From VRUE01 sp963796705 (GTDB taxonomy: Bacteria > Actinomycetota > Thermoleophilia > Solirubrobacterales > 70-9): 64,000 bases of DNA. Where the stretch lies: NCBI GenBank assembly GCA_963796705.1, contig CAWCMK010000007.1, positions 10,510-74,509 of the forward strand, written 5' to 3'. Shown piece after piece: positions 45,726 through 54,751 of this stretch (position 1 is its first letter; each line of letters begins with the position of its first letter). The notes under the pieces were generated by a model. That model saw only the letters and a program-made list of their open reading frames with translations. It searched no databases and had not been told where the DNA came from. Made by a program: the position numbers and the translations under genes.

Positions 45726-45758
45726 TCGCGCCATGGACCCGAATCTCGGCGCGCGACG

Positions 45759-46472
45759 ATGATCGGCACCGGGTTCGGAGCGCCCCACAGGCACCTCCGC
45801 CTGACGGATTCGACGAACAACCGCGCCCGGGAGCTGGCCGAAGCGGGCGCATCGCACGGCACCGTGGTGACCGCCGAGGAGCAGAGCGCAGGACGCGGGC
45901 GCCTGGGTCGCACCTGGACGGCTCCCAGGGGTAAGGCGCTGCTCTATTCGGCGATCGTGACGCCCCTCGATGAGCGCCATCTGCTGCTGCCGTTGGCTGT
46001 GCCGATCGCCGTGTGTGAGGCCGCCGAGTCCCTCCAAGAGGGTCTCGAGTGCGCGATCAAGTGGCCGAATGACATCTGGGTCGCGGGGCGCAAGCTGGCC
46101 GGGGTCCTGATCGAGGCGCGGCCTCAGGAGGGCTGGGCGGTGATCGGCGTCGGGCTAAATCTGGCGATCGCGCCGCAGGAGTTCCCACCGCAGCTGCGCC
46201 AGAGTGCGACCTCGCTCTCCCTTCAGGGGTCGGCGATCCGCGAGACGGCGCGGCGAGAACTCGACGCCGCACTCGATCGCTGGGTGATCGCCGAGGGGGA
46301 GGCGATTCTCGATGAGTGGCGGGCGCGAGATGCCCTCTGCGGCCGCCAGATCTCCTGGGAGGGCGGCTCAGGAGTCGCCGACGGCGTCGACGAGACCGGC
46401 AGACTCATCGTCCTGCTCGCCGGCGGCGAGCCCATCGCCCTCGGCGCCGGCGAGGTCAGCCTCCGGCTCTGA
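45759..46472 (+). CDS. birA: Biotin--[acetyl-CoA-carboxylase] ligase
   Basis: 237 aa, without the N-terminal HTH of the E. coli repressor form. RLTDSTNNRARELAEAG, the biotinyl-AMP loop SAGRGRLGRTWTAPRGKALLYS, KWPNDIWVAGRKLAGVLIEA, VIGVGLNLAIAP and a C-terminal SH3-like domain. Attaches biotin to carboxylase carrier proteins. 33 nt after cobA-hemD. Its last 105 bp lie opposite the end of the helicase gene. Confidence 0.92.
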   Translation: MIGTGFGAPHRHLRLTDSTNNRARELAEAGASHGTVVTAEEQSAGRGRLGRTWTAPRGKALLYSAIVTPLDERHLLLPLAVPIAVCEAAESLQEGLECAIKWPNDIWVAGRKLAGVLIEARPQEGWAVIGVGLNLAIAPQEFPPQLRQSATSLSLQGSAIRETARRELDAALDRWVIAEGEAILDEWRARDALCGRQISWEGGSGVADGVDETGRLIVLLAGGEPIALGAGEVSLRL

Positions 46473-48986
46473 GGCCCGATCCGACTCCCCGCCGGCCGTC
46501 TCCGAGTCCTCGCCTGCTGGGGCACCGTCGGGTCCCTCCGCGTCCTCGAGCTGCGCCAGATCGCCGTTCGCCGCCTCCGCGACCCCCTCGACATCCTTTC
46601 CGCCCCTCTGCTTGCGGCTCCGCTTGCGGCGCCGCTTGCCGCCCTTGGGGAAGTTGCGCAGAAGCTCGCGTGCGATCGCCGAGGGTTTCCTCGCCATCCG
46701 CATCCGCGCCCCGCGGAGCACCTCTTCGCCCTCGGGTGTGTGGGAAACCGCGGCCGCCAGCAGGGCCACCGCCAGTCGCCGGTCCTGTTTGCGGGCCGCG
46801 TGCACCAGACGCCGCGCATTGCGCCCGTGCGCCCGTCCTGAGGAGTTGACCAGCAGGCCCAGCAACCGCTTGGTCTCGGGCCAGCGCTGCACCGCATACT
46901 CTTCGTGCAGCTCGCGGGTGTAGGAGGCGAGTCGCCAAACCCAGGCCTGGGCCTGGTCGCGGCGGCCGATGCGCTTATCAACCAGCGCCTGCAGCAGGGT
47001 CTTGGTTCCCGCGCGCTTGTCGTCGCGGCTCCAGGCGCCGACGATTTCGATCGCATCATCGAAGGCCTCCGCGTCCCTGAGATCGGCGATCTCGGTCAGG
47101 GCTTTGAGCCGTAGCTGGGAGTTGCGGTTGCGCTGCACGCAGGTCAGCAGGAAGCGCCGTCGCAGCTCCTTGGTCCGCTCGCCCTGCAGCATCGCCCGTG
47201 CCCGCCGCCAGCCCTGCGGGTTGACGCGTGCCCCGGCCAGCGCGGCCCAGGCGTGCTGCTCGGGATAGTCGAGGTTCTCGACCGCGATCCGCCAGATCTC
47301 CCGTTCGAGAACCTGCATGCGGCTCTCCTCGGAGTCAGATACCGGGACGATCCGCCGCTCGACCCGCACCCTTCGCCCCCGCGAGCGTCGCACCGGGCCG
47401 ACGACGATCGCCCCGCCCCGATAGACCTCGCGGTCGAGCAGGCTGTGCAGGGTGACGATCGTCTCATCGTGGGTCGTCGCCGGGTGGACAAAGTCGATCA
47501 CCAGGCCGGCCTCCTTACCCGGGGCGCGGCGCGTGACCCGCCCCACCCGCTGCTGGTAGACGCGCCGTGAGGCTGTTGGCGCCAGGTGCATACAGATCGT
47601 CGCTCGGGGGCTGTTCCACCCCTCCGCCAGAAGCATCGCGTTGCAGAGCACGTCGACCTCGCCGCGCTCGAAGGCGGCGAGGATCTCGGCCAGCTCACGC
47701 TTGGGGGTCTCGCCGGAGACGGCGCGGGCGTTGATGCCGGCGTCCTGAAAGGCCTTGGCGACGTTCTTCGCGTGCTCCACCCCGGCCGTGTAGAGGACGC
47801 CCGGGACCCCGTCGAAACGCGTCCTGTAGAGGTCGGCGATGGCGACGTTGAAGGGCGCCTGGTCGAGCAGCGCGGCCAGCTCCTCCTGGTCGAAGTCCTG
47901 GTCGACCTCGCCTTTGCGCAGCGGCACCTTGGCGATCGTCCGCACTCCCGGCCCCGGGGGGATGCGCAGGCAGCGCAGCGGCGCGATCACCCCGCGTCGC
48001 GCCGCCTGAGCGAGGTCGAAGCGCGAGGTCTGGGTCGGGAACAGGTCGGCCACGTGGCGGGCGATCAGCGCCCCGGTGGCGGTCATCCCGATGAAGACGG
48101 GGCCGGGCCAGGCGCGAATGCAGGCGCTGGTCTTCTCGCCGAGCGCCGTATGGGCCTCGTCGCAGATCACAATCGAGTAGGCGTCCGAGACGCGCTTGTG
48201 GTTGCGGACGAACCACTGGTAGGTCTCCACCGTCACCGGCCCGTCGGGATCGTCGCGCCCGTCGAGCAGCGGCGGCCGCAGCCGCTCCTTGTAGCCGCGG
48301 TCTGAAATCTCGCCGATGAACTGGTCGACGAGGTTGCGGCGGTGGGTGAGGATCAGGACGCCACCGGTCCGCGATGCCTCGATGAAGCCGACCGCGGCGA
48401 CCGTCTTACCGGCCCCGGTCGCGTGCTCGAACCAGAAGCGGCGCTCGGCTCCAGGGTCCTCGGGAGCGACCTCAACCGTCTCCTCATCCTCGTTCCCGGC
48501 CCCCGACTCCTCCCAGTCGCGGGGCTCCTCATCGGGGGCCAGCTCCTCGCCCGCCAGCGCCTCCTCGTCGACCTCGCCGTTCTCGGAGGCCTCGGGCAGC
48601 TCGCCTTCGGCGGTTGGCGGAGTGCCGTTCTCGGCCGCTGTCTGCTGCTCGGTCATCAGCTCGGCAAGCGTTCCCGAGAGCGCGTCGACCTGGTGGGGGT
48701 TCAGCTCCGCACCGTCGCGCAACTGCGGTGGTTCATCGGCCAAGAGCCGCTCGAGCCCGAGCAGCAGTGAGAAGTCGCGGCGCCACTGAATCGACGGGTA
48801 CTCAGCTCCCTCATCGATCTCGGCCAGGGCGGCGTCGAGCGCGCGGCGGCGGGCCGTGCCGAGCGCCAGCGCCTCAGGGCCCTCGCCGTCGAGCAGGAAC
48901 GGCTCGCGGGCAAACTCCGCCGCCCGCTCGATGTCGGCATCTGAAGGAACTGCCGCCTGCGCGGCAACTTCGCTGGTTTTGGCCAT
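46368..48986 (-). CDS. Superfamily 2 DEAD/DEAH helicase with acidic insert and acidic tail
   Basis: 872 aa from ATG 48986 (the frame opens farther but without domain content). Helicase core: Walker A FWFEHATGAGKTVAAVGF, motif Ia LTHRRNLVDQFIGEI, motif II CDEAH, motif III GMTATG, motif V LLAEGWNSPRATI, motif VI QQRVGRVTRRAP. A Glu-rich insert (about residues 120-165) precedes Walker A. The C-terminal part is Arg-rich with FPKGGKRRRKRSRKQR, then a long acidic tail. Resembles DNA-repair/restriction-type helicases, but no nuclease domain is seen. The tail is encoded antisense to the birA 3' end. Confidence 0.82.
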   Translation of the reverse strand: MAKTSEVAAQAAVPSDADIERAAEFAREPFLLDGEGPEALALGTARRRALDAALAEIDEGAEYPSIQWRRDFSLLLGLERLLADEPPQLRDGAELNPHQVDALSGTLAELMTEQQTAAENGTPPTAEGELPEASENGEVDEEALAGEELAPDEEPRDWEESGAGNEDEETVEVAPEDPGAERRFWFEHATGAGKTVAAVGFIEASRTGGVLILTHRRNLVDQFIGEISDRGYKERLRPPLLDGRDDPDGPVTVETYQWFVRNHKRVSDAYSIVICDEAHTALGEKTSACIRAWPGPVFIGMTATGALIARHVADLFPTQTSRFDLAQAARRGVIAPLRCLRIPPGPGVRTIAKVPLRKGEVDQDFDQEELAALLDQAPFNVAIADLYRTRFDGVPGVLYTAGVEHAKNVAKAFQDAGINARAVSGETPKRELAEILAAFERGEVDVLCNAMLLAEGWNSPRATICMHLAPTASRRVYQQRVGRVTRRAPGKEAGLVIDFVHPATTHDETIVTLHSLLDREVYRGGAIVVGPVRRSRGRRVRVERRIVPVSDSEESRMQVLEREIWRIAVENLDYPEQHAWAALAGARVNPQGWRRARAMLQGERTKELRRRFLLTCVQRNRNSQLRLKALTEIADLRDAEAFDDAIEIVGAWSRDDKRAGTKTLLQALVDKRIGRRDQAQAWVWRLASYTRELHEEYAVQRWPETKRLLGLLVNSSGRAHGRNARRLVHAARKQDRRLAVALLAAAVSHTPEGEEVLRGARMRMARKPSAIARELLRNFPKGGKRRRKRSRKQRGGKDVEGVAEAANGDLAQLEDAEGPDGAPAGEDSETAGGESDRASEPEADLAGAEGDGLAAGEQDDESAGLVDAVGDS

Positions 48987-49152
48987 CGCGGCTTGTGATT
49001 CCGGCCCCCCGGCGCGCGCTCTCCTGCGCCCGGCGGGGGAAACAGTCGGTGAGGGGGGCCGAGAGTTCGCTGTCTCGCGGCGCTCCCAGAAGGCCCGCAA
49101 AATCACAGAGCGGACCGAACGAGCTACGTATTGTAGTCATCCCGTGCCGAGG

Positions 49153-49722
49153 ATGGGGCAAAGCCGAAAAATCGCCCTGGCGGCGCTGGCCGTGCTCGCC
49201 GCGGGGCTGGGGGGCTGTGGCGGCTCAAGCGAAGGCGAGCAGGGCAGACACCCCGACTACGCCGCGGCGCTGGCCGGCTCGCCGCCGCCGCTCGCGGCTC
49301 TGCACCGCGAGGCGGACGATCTGCTGGGGGGCGGAACCAGCGCCTTTGAAAGGAGGATCGCTGCGCTGCGCGGCTACCCGGTGATCGTCAACGTCTGGGC
49401 CTCCTGGTGCGGAAACTGCCGCTATGAGTTCCCGACGCTGCAAGGGCTCTCTGCCCGATACGGCAAGCGGGTCGCCTTCCTCGGCGTCGACAGCCAGGAC
49501 TCCAACGGCGAGGCGAAGGCCTTTCTCGGCGAAGACCCGGTCCCCTACCCGAGCTATGCCGACCCCGACAGGAGCATCGCCGAAAGCCTCGGCGTCACCT
49601 CAGGCATTCCCGACACCGCCTTCTACAACCGCGCCGGAAAACTTGTCTATCTGAAACGGGGCCCCTACTCACAAGGCTCCGATCTCGAAGCCGATGTCCG
49701 CAGCTACGCGCTGGGGTCATGA
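49153..49722 (+). CDS. TlpA/ResA-like thioredoxin-fold lipoprotein
   Basis: 189 aa from ATG 49153 (GTG 49144 also possible). Lipoprotein signal with lipobox GLGGC; mature thioredoxin fold with VNVWASWCGNCRYEFPTLQGLSARYG (CxxC = CGNC) and the cis-Pro in SGIPDTAFYN. Extracytoplasmic thiol oxidoreductase, possibly reducing apocytochrome c cysteines, which would suit the ccm genes 8 kb upstream. Followed by nfeD after 7 nt. Confidence 0.82.
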   Translation: MGQSRKIALAALAVLAAGLGGCGGSSEGEQGRHPDYAAALAGSPPPLAALHREADDLLGGGTSAFERRIAALRGYPVIVNVWASWCGNCRYEFPTLQGLSARYGKRVAFLGVDSQDSNGEAKAFLGEDPVPYPSYADPDRSIAESLGVTSGIPDTAFYNRAGKLVYLKRGPYSQGSDLEADVRSYALGS

Positions 49723-49729
49723 TGTAGCC

Positions 49730-50188
49730 ATGACCACGACGATCGTCCTCCTGCTCCTGATCGCGATGGTGCTCTTCATCGCCGAGGCGCACGTGCCGAG
49801 CGGGGTCCTCGGCATCCTCGGCATCGGCGCCCTCATCGGCGCCGGGCTGATCTATCGCGACGAGGGCCACGAACTGCCGGTCGCCGTGATCGTCGCTGTC
49901 GCCCTGGTGCTCGGCGCCCTGGTGCTGTTCGCGGCCCGCAAAGCGCTCGCCGCGTATCGCAACGAGCCGGTCCGCACCGGCAACGAGGAGATAAGAGGAG
50001 CGATCGCAGAGGTTCGACGCACCCTCGACCCCGAGGGCCAGGTGTTCGTTCAGGGGGCGGTCTGGCACGCTCGCCTCGTCGATCCCGGGAAACCGGTACC
50101 ACTTGGAGATAGAGTCAGGGTTGAGTCGGTTGACGGACTGACGTTGATGGTGGGGCCCGTGACCGGAACCGAGGAAGGAACACGCTAG
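49730..50188 (+). CDS. NfeD-like membrane protein
   Basis: 152 aa. Two to three helices (TTTIVLLLLIAMVLFIAEAHVPSGVLGILGIGALIGAGLIY; VAVIVAVALVLGALVLF) and a C-terminal OB-fold (GQVFVQGAVWHARLVDPGKPVPLGDRVRVESVDGLTLMV). NfeD partners with SPFH proteins; the next gene is one, starting directly at the following base. Short, protease-less form. Confidence 0.88.
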   Translation: MTTTIVLLLLIAMVLFIAEAHVPSGVLGILGIGALIGAGLIYRDEGHELPVAVIVAVALVLGALVLFAARKALAAYRNEPVRTGNEEIRGAIAEVRRTLDPEGQVFVQGAVWHARLVDPGKPVPLGDRVRVESVDGLTLMVGPVTGTEEGTR

Positions 50189-51025
50189 ATGGCAGGGCTG
50201 ATTGCGGTCGTGGTGGTGCTGGCGATTCTCTTCGTCGTCCTGGCCTCCTCTGTACGGATCCTGCGCGAGTACGAACGAGGGGTGATCTTTCGCCTCGGAC
50301 GCCTGATCGCTCAGAAGGGCCCGGGGCTGATCCTGCTGATCCCTTTGGTCGACCGCATGGTCAAGGTCGACCTGCGAACTGTGACCCTCAACATCCCACC
50401 TCAGGAGGTGATCACACGCGACAACGTCCCCGCCGGCGTCAACGCGGTCGCCTACTTCCGCGTGATGGATCCGCGCAAGGCGATCACAGAGGTCGAAAAC
50501 TTCCTCCTCGCCACCTCACAGATCTCGCAGACGGCATTGCGCTCCGTGCTGGGCAAGGCTGAGTTCGACCAGCTCCTCTCCGAGCGCGAGCGCCTCAACG
50601 AGGAGCTGCAGAAGATCATCGATGAGTCGACCGAGCCCTGGGGTGTGAAGGTGACGGCGGTCGAGATCAAGGACGTCGAGATCCCCGAACAGATGCAGCG
50701 GGCGATCGCGCGCCAGGCCGAGGCCGAGCGCGAGCGACGTGCCAAGATCATCAACTCAGAGGGCGAGTACCAGGCCGCCCAGAAGCTCACCGACGCCGCC
50801 GACATCATCAGCACCAACCCGGCCTCGCTGCAGCTGCGCTATCTGCAGACGCTGCTCGAAATCGGCAGCAATCAGAACACGACGGTCGTCTTCCCCCTGC
50901 CGATGGACATGATCGAGCCCTTCGTCGCCTCGGCCGGGGGGAGGCCCAAGCCGCCGACGCCGCCTCCTCCCCCACCGCCGGCGGACCCTGACCTCGGGGC
51001 CGACCTTCCCCCCTCCCGCTCCTGA
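50189..51025 (+). CDS. SPFH/stomatin-like protein (slipin)
   Basis: 278 aa. N-terminal membrane hairpin (GLIAVVVVLAILFVVLASSVRIL), SPFH core (EYERGVIFRLGRLIAQKGPGLILLIPLVDRMVKVDLRT, ITRDNVPAGVNAVAYFRV), coiled-coil EIPEQMQRAIARQAEAERERRAKIINSEGEYQAAQKL, and a Pro-rich tail (PTPPPPPPPADP). Forms oligomers in membrane microdomains with NfeD. Its TGA overlaps the putative CTG start of galT. Confidence 0.92.
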   Translation: MAGLIAVVVVLAILFVVLASSVRILREYERGVIFRLGRLIAQKGPGLILLIPLVDRMVKVDLRTVTLNIPPQEVITRDNVPAGVNAVAYFRVMDPRKAITEVENFLLATSQISQTALRSVLGKAEFDQLLSERERLNEELQKIIDESTEPWGVKVTAVEIKDVEIPEQMQRAIARQAEAERERRAKIINSEGEYQAAQKLTDAADIISTNPASLQLRYLQTLLEIGSNQNTTVVFPLPMDMIEPFVASAGGRPKPPTPPPPPPPADPDLGADLPPSRS

Positions 51026-52125
51026 GCTCGCGGCGCGCGCCAGAGATCCGCATCGACCAGCTGAGTGGGCTGCGGACGATTCTCGCGCCGGGACGCGCCG
51101 AGCGGCCGGACCAGTTCAGCATCGGCGGCGATGCCCAGCGTGGGGCCAAGGCCGAGGCCTGTCCGTTCTGCGAGGGCCACGAGGACCGCACGCCGCCTGA
51201 GGTCGACGCAAGGCGGCCGCACGGCGGTCCGCCGGACACGCCCGGCTGGATGACGCGCGTCGTGCCAAACCTCTACCCCGCCCTCGAGGATGAGGAGAGC
51301 TACGGGGGCGCGACCGCGGGTGGGCCGGGTGGCGCTTTGCGGGAAGGGACGAGCGCCGAAGCCGGCGCCTTCGCCAGCGGCGGAGATCCGCTGCTCGCGA
51401 CGCGGCGGGCCGGCGAGCCCGACCTCTTCGCCTCACGGCCGGCGAGCGGCGCCCACGAGGTGATCATCCACGCGCCCCAGCACCTGACGGCCATGTCCGA
51501 GCTCGGCGACGAGCGCTTCGCCGCGGCGATCGAGACCTGGCGCGAGCGGATGCGCGCCCACCGCGAGGCGGCCTATGTGCAGCTGATCGTCAACGAGGGC
51601 GGCAGCGCCGGAGCTTCGCTGGAGCACACCCACGCGCAGCTCTATGCGCTGCCCTTCGTGCCGGCAGCGGTGGCGCGCGAGCGGGAGCGGGCGGGTGCCT
51701 ACAGCGAGCGGACCGCGGGCGGCGGCCTGCTGAGTGACGTCCTCGTCGAGGAGGTGCGGCGCAAGGAGCGGCTGGTCGCGATCGATGACGAGGCGGCGCT
51801 GATCTGCCCTTGGGCGTCGCGCTCACCCTTCGAGCTTCGCGTGCTGCCGCGTCGCGAGGCGCCCGCCTTCGAGGATGATGAGGCGGGCACGGCGATGATC
51901 GCCATGGCGCTGCGTTTGTTGGCAGCGCGCTTCGATGGTCCGCCGGAGCTGAACCTCTGGGTGCGGACTGCCCCGCGGGGCAGCAGTGAGGGCTTTCAGT
52001 GGCACGTCGACATCGCCCCGCGATTGACCGTCAAGGCGGGCTTCGAGCTGGCGACGGGGGTTGACATCAACATCTACGCGCCGGAGCGCGCGGCGGCCGA
52101 TCTGCGGGATTGCATCCCAGGCTAG
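51022..52125 (+). CDS. galT: Galactose-1-phosphate uridylyltransferase-like, apparent CTG start
   Basis: 367 aa if it begins at CTG 51022. The frame upstream of ATG 51250 encodes the conserved family N-terminus (PEIRIDQLSGLRTILAPGRAERP, ACPFCEGHEDRTPPEV with the metal-binding CPFC), yet between the in-frame stop at 50989 and 51250 there is no ATG, GTG or TTG. CTG 51022 overlaps the preceding TGA as CTGA, copying the ATGA couplings elsewhere. The catalytic HxHxQ is EHTHAQL. Transfers UMP between UDP-glucose and galactose-1-phosphate (Leloir pathway) or acts on another sugar phosphate. Start is uncertain; a sequencing error is the alternative. Confidence 0.78.
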   Translation: MSSRRAPEIRIDQLSGLRTILAPGRAERPDQFSIGGDAQRGAKAEACPFCEGHEDRTPPEVDARRPHGGPPDTPGWMTRVVPNLYPALEDEESYGGATAGGPGGALREGTSAEAGAFASGGDPLLATRRAGEPDLFASRPASGAHEVIIHAPQHLTAMSELGDERFAAAIETWRERMRAHREAAYVQLIVNEGGSAGASLEHTHAQLYALPFVPAAVARERERAGAYSERTAGGGLLSDVLVEEVRRKERLVAIDDEAALICPWASRSPFELRVLPRREAPAFEDDEAGTAMIAMALRLLAARFDGPPELNLWVRTAPRGSSEGFQWHVDIAPRLTVKAGFELATGVDINIYAPERAAADLRDCIPG

Positions 52126-52436
52126 GCCGCGGTCTCCCGCTCGGCACTCAGCACCGCGTCGAGCAAGCCGGGGAAGCGTCGCTCGAGGTCGGCGCGACGC
52201 AGCGTGCTGAGCCGACTGGTGCCCTCGCGCCTCTGTTCGATGATCCCCGCCTCGCGCAGCACTCGGAAATGGTGCGTGCGGGTCGACTTGCCGATCTCGA
52301 GGGCAAAGCTGCCACAGGCCCGGGGCGATTCGCTTGCCGCGAGTTCGCGGACGATCCGCAGCCGCTGCGGGTCGCTCAGTGCGTGCAACACGGAGGCGAG
52401 CTCGATCTCATCACCCTGCGGATGGACAAAATTCAT
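52122..52436 (-). CDS. ArsR-family winged-helix repressor
   Basis: 104 aa: ASVLHALSDPQRLRIVRELAASE, then SFALEIGKSTRTHHFRVLREAGIIEQRREGTSRLSTLRRADLERRFPGLL, a classic ArsR/HTH_5 domain. The Cys in PRACGSF is not in the ELCVC metal-site context, so probably not a metal sensor. Divergent from the MFS efflux gene with a palindrome between, so a local repressor. Stop shared with galT on CTAG. Confidence 0.88.
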   Translation of the reverse strand: MNFVHPQGDEIELASVLHALSDPQRLRIVRELAASESPRACGSFALEIGKSTRTHHFRVLREAGIIEQRREGTSRLSTLRRADLERRFPGLLDAVLSAERETAA

Positions 52437-52447
52437 CAGCCAATGAT

Positions 52448-52467
52448 AGTACGACGATCTTCGTACT
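52448..52467. promoter_or_regulatory. Operator-like palindrome between ArsR and MFS genes
   Basis: AGTACGA-6 bp-TCGTACT, perfect 7-bp arms, in the 53-bp intergenic region. Size and spacing suit a winged-helix dimer, and it would overlap both promoters. A further GTACGGTAATCGTC lies just to its right. Confidence 0.6.
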
Positions 52468-52489
52468 TTGGTACGGTAATCGTCGAACT

Positions 52490-53929
52490 ATGAGCACCGC
52501 CCGTGACCGCCGCAGCTCCGACGTCCTGATCCTCGTCGTGTGCCTGGCCCAGTTCATGGTCATCCTCGACATCTCGATCGTCAACGTCTCCCTGCCGCGG
52601 ATCCACGACTCGCTCGGCTTCTCGCAGACGGGGCTGCAATGGGTCGTCAACGCCTACACGCTCGCCTTCGCCGGCTTCCTGATGCTGGGCGGACGGGCGA
52701 ACGACCTGATCGGACGGCGGCGCGTGTTCCTGGTCGGCGTGGCGCTCTTCTCCTTCGCCTCGCTGGGCTGCGCCCTCGCCGACAGCCAACCGACGCTGAT
52801 CGTCGCCCGCACGGTCCAGGGCCTCGGCGCGGCGATCATCTCCCCGGCCAGCCTTGCGATTCTCACCGCCTGCTTCGCCGAGGGTCGCGAACGCAACCGG
52901 GCTCTGGGAATCTGGGGGGCGATGGCCGGGCTCGGTGGCTCGGCCGGGGCGCTGCTCGGCGGCGTCCTCACACAGAGTTTCGGCTGGGAGGCGGTCTTCC
53001 TGATCAACGTCCCGATCGGCGCCGCGGTCGTCCTCGCCGGGCGGGCGGTCATCCCGCGCAAGCAGGTGCTCGCCGAGGAGCGGCACTTTGACCTTGCCGG
53101 GGCGGTCCTGATCAGCGGCGGACTGAGCGCCATCGTCTTCGGCATCGTCCGCACCGACGTGCTCTCCTGGGCCAGCCCCGGGGTGCTCGGCCCGCTCCTG
53201 GCCGGGGTGGTGATGCTCGCCCTGTTCGTCCTCGTCGAGGGGCGCCTCGCGCGCGACCCGCTGATCCCGCTGCGGGTCTTCCGGATGCCGACACTGCGGG
53301 CCGCGAACCTGATCATCGCCCTGCTCTTCGCGGGGATCTTCGCGATGTGGTTCTTCGTCTCGCTCTACCTGCAGCAGGTCCACCATGACGACCCTCTCGA
53401 GGCGGGAATCGCCTTCCTGCCGATGACCCTGAGCATCGCCGCCGCCTCGACGTTGGCGCCACGGCTGATCGAGCGCTTCGGGGTGCGCCGCGTGCTGAGC
53501 GTCGGGATGCTGACCGCTGGGGCCGGGCTGCTGCTGCTGTCGGGAATCAGCGCCGATGGCACCTACGCGAGCAACGTGCTGCCCGGTGGGGTGCTGGCGA
53601 CGCTTGGGGCTGGATCCTCGATGGTTCCGGCGACGATCGTCGCGGTGCGCGGCGTGCCCCAGCAGGAAAGCGGGTTGGCCTCGGGGGTGCTGAACACCTC
53701 GCGCCTGACCGGGGGAACAATCGGCCTGGCGGTGCTGAGCACGATCGCCACCTCACAGACCCACGCGAAGCTGGCCGCGGGAGTGGCGAGCGGCGCGGCT
53801 TTCACCGACGGATACCGGGTGGCCTTCGAGCTGGGGGCAGCCTGCTGCCTGGTGGGCGCGGTCGCGGCGGCGGTCCTCCTGCGGGCGCGCCGCCCGGTCG
53901 AGGGCGAGGTCGAGCCCGAACCGGCCTGA
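52490..53929 (+). CDS. MFS drug efflux transporter, 14-TM EmrB/QacA type
   Basis: 479 aa from ATG 52490. LAQFMVILDISIVNVSLPRIHDSLGFSQTGLQWVVNAYTLAFAGFLMLGGRANDLIGRRRVF contains motif D1 and motif A (GRANDLIGRRR); GLGAAIISPASLAIL and GGVLTQSFGWEAVFLINVPIG (motif C) follow. Proton-driven export of toxic organics; substrates unknown. Probably repressed by the divergent ArsR protein. Confidence 0.9.
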   Translation: MSTARDRRSSDVLILVVCLAQFMVILDISIVNVSLPRIHDSLGFSQTGLQWVVNAYTLAFAGFLMLGGRANDLIGRRRVFLVGVALFSFASLGCALADSQPTLIVARTVQGLGAAIISPASLAILTACFAEGRERNRALGIWGAMAGLGGSAGALLGGVLTQSFGWEAVFLINVPIGAAVVLAGRAVIPRKQVLAEERHFDLAGAVLISGGLSAIVFGIVRTDVLSWASPGVLGPLLAGVVMLALFVLVEGRLARDPLIPLRVFRMPTLRAANLIIALLFAGIFAMWFFVSLYLQQVHHDDPLEAGIAFLPMTLSIAAASTLAPRLIERFGVRRVLSVGMLTAGAGLLLLSGISADGTYASNVLPGGVLATLGAGSSMVPATIVAVRGVPQQESGLASGVLNTSRLTGGTIGLAVLSTIATSQTHAKLAAGVASGAAFTDGYRVAFELGAACCLVGAVAAAVLLRARRPVEGEVEPEPA

Positions 53930-53973
53930 GTCCTCGGCGGGCGGACTGGCCACGCGCCAGATAGGGTCACGGG

Positions 53974-54627
53974 GTGCCGCCGAACCCGAGGCCGATACCG
54001 CGGTTCATTGCCGACACCACACAGGAGGGGATCCCGCACGGGCGCTTTGCGGAATCCCTTGGCGCCGCCTTCCGGGAGGCGTGCGACGCAATCCACGAGC
54101 TGCCCGAGGGAAGCGAGGCGAGCGGCGACCTCGAGTGGTTCCCCGAGCGGGCCTGGGGCGGGCGCGTTTGGGTCCCTTGCTGCACACGCGCGCGTGGGCC
54201 CCAGGGTGAGCTCGAGCTCTTCGGGCATGTGTCCTATGTTCAGCCCGAGGTGGGAGACCCCGAGGACGTGAGGGCGAAGGCTGACTTCACGGACGTCCTG
54301 GCCGAGGAGAACCCTGACTGGAAGATCGACCTGAACGATGACGTTATTGGGCGCTGGCGGGGGGAGAACGGGCGGGCCGGCGAGGTCACCCTCGTTTGGG
54401 GTCGGCCGCTCCTCCAGGGAGCCGTCGCGGCCACCGCCGAGCTCGATAATGAGACGGTCGATCAGGAAGCGATCTCAAACGATCGCTTCACCTTGATATC
54501 CCTCGATGCCCTGGTCGGCTACGGCGATGACATCTTCATGCAGGTGCGCCTCTGGAATCGCAGAGCCCAGGAGCTGGCCTCAGAGAGCCTCTACGACGAG
54601 CCCTCCGACCCCGCTGACTCAGGCTGA
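53974..54627 (+). CDS. Protein of unknown function
   Basis: 217 aa from GTG 53974, acidic, no signal peptide, no membrane segment. Tryptophan-rich strands (LEWFPERAWGGRVWVPCCTRA, IGRWRGENGRAGEVTLVWGRPLL) suggest a soluble alpha/beta or beta protein. No family recognised. 44 bp after the MFS gene, same strand. The following 124 bp hold no gene. Confidence 0.6.
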   Translation: MPPNPRPIPRFIADTTQEGIPHGRFAESLGAAFREACDAIHELPEGSEASGDLEWFPERAWGGRVWVPCCTRARGPQGELELFGHVSYVQPEVGDPEDVRAKADFTDVLAEENPDWKIDLNDDVIGRWRGENGRAGEVTLVWGRPLLQGAVAATAELDNETVDQEAISNDRFTLISLDALVGYGDDIFMQVRLWNRRAQELASESLYDEPSDPADSG

Positions 54628-54751
54628 TAGCGCCTCCCTCCTCTGGGGAGTCACTCACAATTCGGACTTCGGCTGGGTCTCTAGCCGAACCGCCCGGCTC
54701 CAGCCTCGACCTCGGACCCGGCCTGACTGACGGTCCCCGTCGTCGGTGGTG

